Part shown: positions 57,736 to 64,000 of the stretch, piece by piece
Numbering within the stretch: the first letter of the stretch is position 1
Layout: each line of letters begins with the position of its first letter
Origin: Hygrocybe punicea
Taxonomy: Eukaryota > Basidiomycota > Agaricomycetes > Agaricales > Hygrophoraceae
Length of the DNA: 64,000 nucleotides
Direction of reading: 5' to 3'
Assembly: GCA_963556145.1 (NCBI GenBank)
Contig: OY744470.1
Location: forward strand, 868,001-932,000
Translations under genes and position numbers: made by a program
Notes under the pieces: generated by a model
Told to the model about the DNA's origin: nothing
The model's database searches: none
The model's input: only the letters and a program-made list of their open reading frames with translations

Positions 57736-58145
57736 GGAATTTCTGGTTATTTAGTGCGTCTGCGCCGGTCAGACTGGATTACGGAGTGGGGCAGCAGCAA
57801 GTTGTTGGGATAAATTGCAGGAAAAAAACCAAGGACGATTGTGAATGCATGGTGAAAACGGACACGGAACAGACACGGCTACTGAGAATCAGCTGCCCCC
57901 GATATGAAATAGGTCGGTAAGAAACAGGCCGTGTTTGATATCTTCTCTGAGCATGTGCGACCACGAATGTTCACGCGACACAAAAACGAGATTTTTTATT
58001 GGTACTGGGGGAATGGGGAATGGGGAATGGAAAGAAGTCACTGTCCAAAAGGTCGTTGTCCGAACATAGTATGTTCAAAGTAAAAACTACTTTGATAGGA
58101 GAGGCGTGAATTTTTGTACCAAACTATTTCCAGAATTTGGAACGC
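57736..58145. other. Intergenic between CFEM genes 1 and 2
   Basis: Contains a GGGGAATG triplication (58008-58027). No gene recognised. Confidence 0.4.
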
Positions 58146-58847
58146 TCAAAGAACAAGAGCTCCACCAACGAGAGCACCAAGAACAGCGACGGCACCGCTG
58201 AGACCGAAGAATCCGAAGTTGGCCTTGGCCATGGTGGCGGCACCGCTGGAGGTGGCGGCACTGGAGGCGGCGGCACTGGAGGACGCAACACTGGAGGCAG
58301 GGCTGGCTGGTTTGGTTGACGAGGCTGCTGGAGAAGAGGCTGCGGGAGAGGAAGCCGCGCTAGTAGGCTTGGTAGTTGCAGTGCCAGTTGCAGCGCCAGT
58401 TCCAGTTCCAGTTCCAGTTGCAGCGCTCGTGGTTGCAGTGCCAGGGGCAGAACTCACTAAGTGAGGTACATAAGAAACGTTGCCGGAATGAACAAGTCCA
58501 TTTACGTACCTGCGGCACACTCTGCCGCTTGAAGTGCTTGAGCAGCGGCTATGTCGTCAGCGGTACAGGTCGTCGTGAGACACTGAGTGACGGCGGTCAA
58601 GAAGGCTTGGTTTGTGCAAAGACACGTAACATCGGTACTATACGCAGGGAATAAATAGAGAGAGAAAGTCAGAAATGGATGAAACACACGGATTGCAACC
58701 AGCTGAAGCTGCGGCTGAGCCGACGCAAGTGATAGCGCAAGCGCTAAGAGTGGGAGTTGAAGCAGGAGCGGTCGCGGTGTCGGTGCCCTGCGCCACGACG
58801 ACAGTGAGGAGGGCGAGGAGAGAGAGTTGTTTGTAGGCGAACAACAT
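58146..58847 (-). CDS. CFEM-domain cell-surface protein 2 (198 aa, GPI-anchor type)
   Basis: Three exons (58847-58690, 58637-58510, 58456-58146; 597 nt). The signal peptide MLFAYKQLSLLALLTVVVAQG leads into the CFEM core SACAITCVGSAAASAGCNP-TDVTCLCTNQAFLTAVTQC-LTTTCTADD..AAECAAG, with eight cysteines. An Ala/Ser/Thr/Gly-rich stalk follows and the hydrophobic C-terminus FGLSGAVAVLGALVGGALVL indicates a GPI-anchor signal. Exon sizes 158 and 128 and both splice phases are identical to those of the neighbouring copy at 59819-60526, so the two are tandem duplicates. Confidence 0.88.
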
Positions 58848-58919
58848 TCCTAAGGTCGTGCGTGAGTGGAAGAGGGGGACAAGTCTGATATGTGAAAAAC
58901 ATACGATTTTTATATACAA

Positions 58920-59818
58920 TACATCGTGGGAACTCCGCCCTGGTTTTTGGGGTGCTATCCCTTTTTCGGTTATTAATTTAGTCTACCGCTCCACTGGTCT
59001 CGCGTTTCACTGGGTGACTTTCCGTAGGGTATAAATAATCTCAGAAACATTGATTACAACCACAAGTGGTAAGTAGACCCTGCCGCCGGATTGCCGCAAA
59101 GACCCCGGAAAATAATTTGAGCTCCGACAGCCTAAAACGACAGCATAAACGCAACTTCAAAGAAGGGGTTCGCGACCCCATCTTTGGATTAAAACTATTT
59201 CTAGTAAACTAGCCGAGATCCTCAGCACTCAAATTTACCCGATGGTGCCTGTGTGCTGCACTCCGATAGTTATCTAACCCAAACTCAACATAGAATTGAC
59301 CAAATAGGATGTTTAAAAGTGTTTGCCCAGCTGACTCAGCACGGGGTTCCAGCTCCGATTGGCACCGCGTTTATTACTCGACACATAAATAAGTCTTACG
59401 GAAAGTCACCCACTTGCATTTCGGTGGGGTGAAATACGTTATACGTGTAATAATGATGGAGCTGAAGTTTTCTTCAATTACGGGATTTGTCAAGGCTGGT
59501 GGTGTTGGCCTTATATATTTTTTGGTGAATTTATTTTCGTCTTGAGCGCTTGAGCATCAAGCCCTATACTACGCGCCGAGCAACCACTTCTTTCACTATG
59601 CCCATCGTGGTATAATCCTATTTTTCTACGGGTCCATTACGACCTCCATATGAACAGCTTGCGACATCGAAGAGACCTCTCGAGATGTTGACCTATACAA
59701 CTCCTGCATGCTTCCCAAAACCCTCATCCGATACACAAGTCTCATACGTCCCAGCGCCGCCCCTCTCTACGTTCACACGTCATAGGGGTAAATGCTACGT
59801 CCAGATTTTCTGGATCAC
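58920..59818. other. Spacer between CFEM genes 2 and 3, containing a MITE
   Basis: About 900 bp without a gene; the middle 400 bp are the MITE listed separately. Confidence 0.5.
59012..59411. mobile_element. MITE, 400 bp, 15-bp TIRs, 3-bp target duplication (ACT)
   Basis: GGGTGACTTTCCGTA at 59012-59026 is exactly inverted at 59397-59411. The trinucleotide ACT flanks both sides in direct orientation (59009-59011, 59412-59414). Three-base duplications and tips beginning GG are typical of the PIF/Harbinger group, whose preferred TWA target is not met here. No coding capacity. Confidence 0.7.
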
Positions 59819-60526
59819 TCAGAAAACAAGAGCTCCACCAATTAGGATACAAAGAACGACGACGACGCCGCCGCCGCCGAGGCTAACGAATCTAAGGTTG
59901 GCCTTGGCCATGGAGGCGGCACCGCTGGTGGAAGTGGCAGTGAAGGCGGCAGCAGTGGTGGCTGGTTTGGTTGACGAGGCTGCTTGGGAAGAGGCTGCGG
60001 ACGAGGTTGCGACTGATATAGTTGTGGCGGAAGATTTTGTTGCTGATATGGAGTCTATGGGAGGAGAGGAAGAATTTGCCGGAGTTTTTTTAGTGCTGGT
60101 TGCAGTGCTAGTGAGGGCAGCGGGAGTAGAGGTCACTGAGCAGTGAATAAGCGAAGGAAAATCGAAAGGAAGGAGTTGACGACGTACGCGTGGCACACTC
60201 CGCCTCTTGAAGCGCCACAGCAGCGGCCTGGTCTGCGGCGGTGCAGTTAGACTGGAGGCATGTAGCCGCAGAACTTTGGAAGGCTGTGTTTGTGCAAACA
60301 CATGAGAGGTCGGTACTGGTGGGCAAGGAATAAATGGAGAAATAAAGTCAGGAATGGATAATACACACAGATCGCAACCAGCAGCAGCTGCGGCTGTGGT
60401 GACGCAATTGAGAATGCAAGGACTGATAGAGGGAGATGATGCAGCAGAGGTCGTGGTGTCGGTGCCCTGCGCCACGACGACAGTGAGGAGGGCGAGGAGT
60501 GTGTGTTGTTTGTAGGTGAACAACAT
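59819..60526 (-). CDS. CFEM-domain cell-surface protein 3 (200 aa, GPI-anchor type)
   Basis: Three exons (60526-60369, 60315-60188, 60135-59819; 603 nt). The signal peptide MLFTYKQHTLLALLTVVVAQ precedes the CFEM part SPCILNCVTTAAAAAGCDL-TDLSCVCTNTAFQSSAATC-LQSNCTAADQ..EAECAT, with all eight cysteines. A Ser/Thr/Ala stalk follows, ending in the hydrophobic VVVVLCILIGGALVF. It is a paralogue of gene 2: the signal peptides differ in few positions and exons 1 and 2 have the same lengths (158, 128). Confidence 0.88.
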   Translation of the reverse strand: MLFTYKQHTLLALLTVVVAQGTDTTTSAASSPSISPCILNCVTTAAAAAGCDLCVLSIPDFISPFIPCPPVPTSHVFAQTQPSKVLRLHASSLTAPPQTRPLLWRFKRRSVPRVRRQLLPFDFPSLIHCSVTSTPAALTSTATSTKKTPANSSSPPIDSISATKSSATTISVATSSAASSQAASSTKPATTAAAFTATSTSGAASMAKANLRFVSLGGGGVVVVLCILIGGALVF

Positions 60527-60919
60527 GTCCCTGATGTAAACCGTGGGAACTACCGTGGCGACGGGGACTCCATGTATACACCTCAGAAATCCTGACTGCG
60601 CTTGATCTGAACCCACGACAGGACTGCCAATAGGAGAACGTCAAATCCAGCCGCAGCTGCGGAGAATTTAATTTTGCGACTGTGATGTAAATCTCAGTCG
60701 TTGTCAGAGTAAACGACTAGATTACTATGTACCTGTGATGTAAATCTAATACAGAGATTAGTACGTGTAAGTGTAATTGCGTGGTGGTGTGAACATACCT
60801 CAGTCGTTGTCAGAGTAAACGACTGAGGTATTCACGATTCCGGACCCCAAACATTATTTGGGCGTACGGGGTTTGCCGTATTTGGTCGGCGTTCCCCATA
60901 TGGGTGGAGCCTTAGCTCG
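60527..60919. repeat. Intergenic with duplicated palindromic motif
   Basis: CAGTCGTTGTCAGAGTAAACGACT occurs at about 60693 and 60801. Its ends are self-complementary (AGTCGTT..AACGACT), and the second copy is extended to CCTCAGTCGTT..AACGACTGAGG. TGATGTAAATCT also occurs twice (60684, 60737). Possible terminal remnants of the retrotransposon next to it. Confidence 0.5.
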
Positions 60920-63127
60920 CTATCCTTGTTCCTCTTTCTTGACACTCCCACTCGAGCTAGGTCGTAATCCCATCGCACGTACAAATTTCCAATGTTTATC
61001 ATGCGGAAGTGGTTTGGTGAATATGTCGGCAACCATATCGTCTGTTGGACACCAACGTACGATACATTCCCCTTTGGCTATGAGGTCATCCCTAACGTAG
61101 TGGTATTTTCGCTGTATGTGTTTGGTTCTGGCTCGAAATTGTGGATCGCGGGATAGAATAATGGCGGCTTGGTTGTCGCATTTAAGTTCGGAAGCTCCCC
61201 TTTGACTGTGTCCGATTTCATCGAAGAATGTGCGTAGCCATGCTACATGTTGCCCCGCGTTACTGAGTCCAATGTACTCGGATTCGGTAGACGACAGTGA
61301 GACCATGGATTGTAACTTGCTCGACCATCCAATGGCGCCATGATTGCTGATAAAGACATATCCTGACGTCGATCGTGATGTGTCCTGGTCACCATTCCAA
61401 TTTGCGTCCGAGTACCCGTGGAAGTCCATGTCCAAGTTTACGTCGGATCCGTCGAATGTTAGGACAAGGTTTCGTGTCCCTTTTAGGTACCGTAATGCTC
61501 TCTTGGCTAGGCCCCAGTGATGTGCCTTTGGCTTTGCGCTGTACCTGCCTATGACGCCGGTAGTGTACGCTAGGTCTGGTCGGGTGCCAAGCGTTAACCA
61601 CATCAGTGAGCCCACGATGCTCTGGTACGTGACCTCTCGTTCCCCCACTTTCATGGTTTTGATTATGGAGTTGTTGAGTGGGTCGTCCGCAGATGGTCGC
61701 ACTTTGGGATCCATGGGAGTGAAGACTGGCTTACAGTCTGTCATTCCAAAGTGTTCGAGTACCGTGTCAACATATTGGTGTTGGGATAAGGAAATCGTGC
61801 GTAGTTTACGGTTTCTTTTGATCTGCATCCTGAGAATGAAACTCGCCTGGCCAAGGTCGTGCATCTTGTATGTGTTGGACAGTAGGCATTTCACCTTATT
61901 CATGAGTGCTCGTGAAGCTGCTGCGAGGAGTAGGTCGTCCACGTATACTACCAGGAAGCATAGTTCCCCTTTGTCCTTGTAGACGTATAGGCACGTCTTG
62001 GCGCTTAGACGGGTGAACCTCATTTCACCAAGCTTTCGGTCTAGGGTTTTATTCCATACGCGTCTGGCCTGTTTGAGCCCGTAGAGAGAGCGAAGTAGAT
62101 GCCAGCAGTGTCCGGGTTTGATGTCCACTTCGTCTGGCGGCAACATGTAGAGTTCCTCCTCCAGTTCTCCATTTAAGTAGGCCCCGGTTACGTCCATTTG
62201 GTCAAGCTCTAGGTCGTACTTGGCGGCTAGTGACACGATGATGCGGACGGATTCCAGGTTTGCGACGGGGGCAAAGACCTCGTTGTAGTCTATGCCCTCC
62301 TTTTGGGCGAAGCCTCGTGCGACGATCTGGACCTTGTGTCGTGTAACGTTCCCGTTTCCGTCGAATTTTAGGTGTAGTGTAGCCTTAGACGTGAATGGTG
62401 TGACGCCCTCCGGTATTGGGACCTCCTCGTATACGTTGTTTGACCTCAGATTTTCTAGTTCGTCGAGGAGCGCGTCTTGCCATTTGGGGCCGTCCGGGCC
62501 CTTTAGGGCCTCTTTCAGTGAGGCTGGGAGGTTGTCATTAGACAGTCCGGTGTTGCTTAGTCCGGCGAAGTGTACGTCGTCCGCGAAGTCATCGTAGTCC
62601 TCATCAATTTGGACATTCGCCAGGATTTCCGGTTCACTTTCTTTGGCCTTCATTTTCCCTTTCTCCGCTAGTCTCTTTGCTTCATGTTCGAGCATTCGGT
62701 GTAGTTTTTGTTGTTGTTCTTCGTGTACCTTTTTATTGTATTCCGCGTTTCTGTTCGCTGGGTTTCGGGCGCGCGTGCTTTTGCGTGCCCCTCCCACTTT
62801 CCTTGCCGGTTCATGGGCGTGTATTGGTTCTTCCGTTCGCGGGTTCGATGTGTCGTCTTGTTCCGCCCGGGGCATGGTCGTTGGACGCGGGATCCGTGAC
62901 GTTGTGTCTCGCGCTTTGTTGTTGGTTTTGGTTACGCTTGGTGCCTGGGGCGCTGGCGATGCTTGTCGCAGTGGTTTGTCTGCGTCCTCGGCCAGGCCAA
63001 CGATTTTGGGTTCCTCATCGACGCCCACCTGTGAGGTGTTGTCCTCGTTGTTGTCGGGTGCTGTCCCTCGCGGTTCAGCTTGTGCCGAGTCATTGCGTCC
63101 GTTTTGTTCGTGGGGTGGCCGAAACAT
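60920..63127 (-). pseudogene. Ty1/copia retrotransposon fragment: reverse transcriptase and RNase H
   Basis: One open frame of 735 codons on the minus strand. A charged, low-complexity N-terminus (ARNPANRNAEYNKKVHEEQQ) is followed by the copia RVT_2 domain: WQDALLDELENLRSNNVYE, KVQIVARGFAQKEGIDYNEVFAPV, DVTGAYLNGELEEELYM, LYGLKQARRVWN and the catalytic YVDDLLLAA. RNase H follows with GYSDANWNGDQDTSRSTSGY, SSTESEYIGLSNAG and the C-terminal ADIFTKPLP. Gag, protease and integrase are absent and no LTR pair was found, so this is a truncated but uninterrupted pol fragment. Confidence 0.85.
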
Positions 63128-63169
63128 GGTCTCATCAGTAGATGTACATGTCCGCTTTTGATATCTTTC

Positions 63170-63285
63170 CGTGCTTTTTTAAGCTCAAAAAAGCTTTATA
63201 AGCTCAAAAAGCAATAAGCACGGCGTGCTTAAATTGGCGGGGTCGATCCGCTAATATAAGCACGCCGTGCTTATATATGACTAGA
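63170..63285. repeat. Cluster of palindromes (AAGCACGGCGTGCTT type)
   Basis: AAGCACGGCGTGCTT (63216-63230) and the 21-bp palindrome TATAAGCACGCCGTGCTTATA (63255-63275) are copies of one self-complementary motif. They are preceded by AAGCTCAAAAAAGCTTTATAAGCTC repeats. Probably a short mobile or regulatory sequence just upstream of the copia frame. Confidence 0.55.
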
Positions 63286-63456
63286 AAAGAATGAAAAAGC
63301 GAGAGAAAGCATACGCAAAAGACCCCAACGGGTTTGTTTTCCGGCTCAATTGATCACTCATTTTGATTGATGGACTCGGAGTGGGGGTTAGATTTCAATA
63401 GGTACTACAAACAAAGGCACGATAATAAGTCCATGGAACAGAGGGTGAGTATTAAA

Positions 63457-64000
63457 TCAGTTTTCCATATCAGTGTCGGATTGCTCCAACAAAAATATTT
63501 CGTCGTCGCTATCAGCCTCGCCAGAGAGGCTGCTTTTGCTCCTCGCCTCGAATGCGTATCGCTTTGCCTGCCCGATGATCTGGTTCCACTGATTTTTGGT
63601 CAACTTCTGGACGGAGGGGAGAAGTGCCGTTGCCCGCTTCTCGTACTTGGAATGGCCATTGGATCCGATAATTACCCGGTCACCGTAGTTCTCATTGGAA
63701 AAGTGTCCAAGTTTGTGAGTAGTGATCACCTCTTCGCCCAAGAGCCAGTGATCAAATGATCGCGCAACCTGAAGATAGTTGAAAATTTATATATGAAGGA
63801 ATACAAGGGACTTTACCGCTTGTATAGATAAAATCAGGGCACCAATGGGATGTTCTTCTTGTGTCTCCGGTGTTGCGCGTTTGATCTCCTTGTAATGGGA
63901 AGATAATGTGAAGGTTATGACATCGGATTGGAATAGCTGTTGCCACGTCACAGTTTCAGCGCGGTTAGCTGAACTAACAAAGGTCGTACCAATTTCTTTC
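63457..64000 (-). CDS. Unrecognised protein, 3' part (runs off the window)
   Basis: The exon from the right window edge (..GTTFVSSANRAETVTWQQLF..EIKRATPETQEEHPIGALILSIQA) splices by a GT-AG intron (about 63771-63818) to VARSFDHWLLGEEVITTHKL.. and ends ..LLEQSDTDMEN at 63457. The segment with HKLGHFSNENYGDRVIIGSNG is reminiscent of hypothetical proteins common in basidiomycetes, often near transposons. No domain name can be given. The 5' end is outside the window. Confidence 0.6.

Noticed and set aside
59685..60146. Plus-strand 153-codon frame
   Set aside because: Antisense to exon 3 of CFEM gene 3; the composition simply mirrors the Ser/Thr/Ala stalk.
62643..63161. Plus-strand 172-codon Ser/Ala/Cys-rich frame
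   Set aside because: Antisense to the copia frame, with no family features.
1..64000. CRISPR arrays, bacterial operons, rRNA genes
   Set aside because: None was seen; the intron-rich gene structure and gene families are fungal.

Overview
This is nuclear DNA of an Agaricomycete (mushroom-forming basidiomycete). Genes carry many short introns of about 45-70 nt. The gene families are typical of that group: DUF6535, an expanded alpha-type kinase, BTB proteins of the agaric type, CFEM proteins, an HNH protein and a 7-TM family with a VEKVYIVW-like segment. No prokaryotic features are present. One 100-bp run of N (11928-12027) is an assembly gap.

Layout. 1-6547: two tandem, same-orientation copies of a transposable-element end; the complete unit (977-6547) carries a minus-strand Ulp1 (C48) protease-type gene and a plus-strand BAH-PHD gene. 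6548-9312: a ~160-bp tandem duplication, an LTR-like promoter stretch, and an intact 433-codon zinc-cluster gene. 9588-17337: a 7.75-kb Tc1/mariner-type transposon with ~370-bp terminal inverted repeats (TIRs) and TA target duplication. It carries a DD34E transposase, a broken alpha-COP (COPI coat) gene copy and an unknown lysine/proline-rich gene; a 783-bp palindromic MITE sits in an intron of the alpha-COP copy. 17367-20603: host sequence with a small secreted 12-cysteine protein. 21128-28120: a 7.0-kb integrase-type DNA transposon with ~320-bp TIRs and a 6-bp target duplication (GGTCAC), carrying a BTB protein and a zinc-cluster protein. 28.9-37.9 kb: host genes, namely two unrecognised proteins, a FAD-linked lactone-oxidase-like enzyme, a four-repeat LGFP-like protein and an HNH-type protein. 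38098-43363: a second integrase-type transposon (5.27 kb, perfect 37-bp TIRs, 5-bp GGCGG repeat), carrying an alpha-type protein kinase. 44.1-60.5 kb: gene-rich host DNA with a DUF6535 membrane protein, a 7-TM protein, importin beta-3 (Kap121/IPO5-like), a G-alpha subunit and three CFEM surface proteins; a 400-bp MITE lies between two of the CFEM genes. 60.9-63.1 kb: a Ty1/copia reverse transcriptase-RNase H fragment. 63.46-64.0 kb: the 3' part of an unrecognised gene running off the window.

The most notable theme is three separate large DNA transposons within 34 kb, each with recognisable ends and each carrying genes unrelated to transposition (kinase, BTB regulator, COPI coat fragment). Exon boundaries given with coordinates were derived by hand from GT-AG sites and reading-frame continuity. 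Where only a span is given, internal exons were not all resolved.
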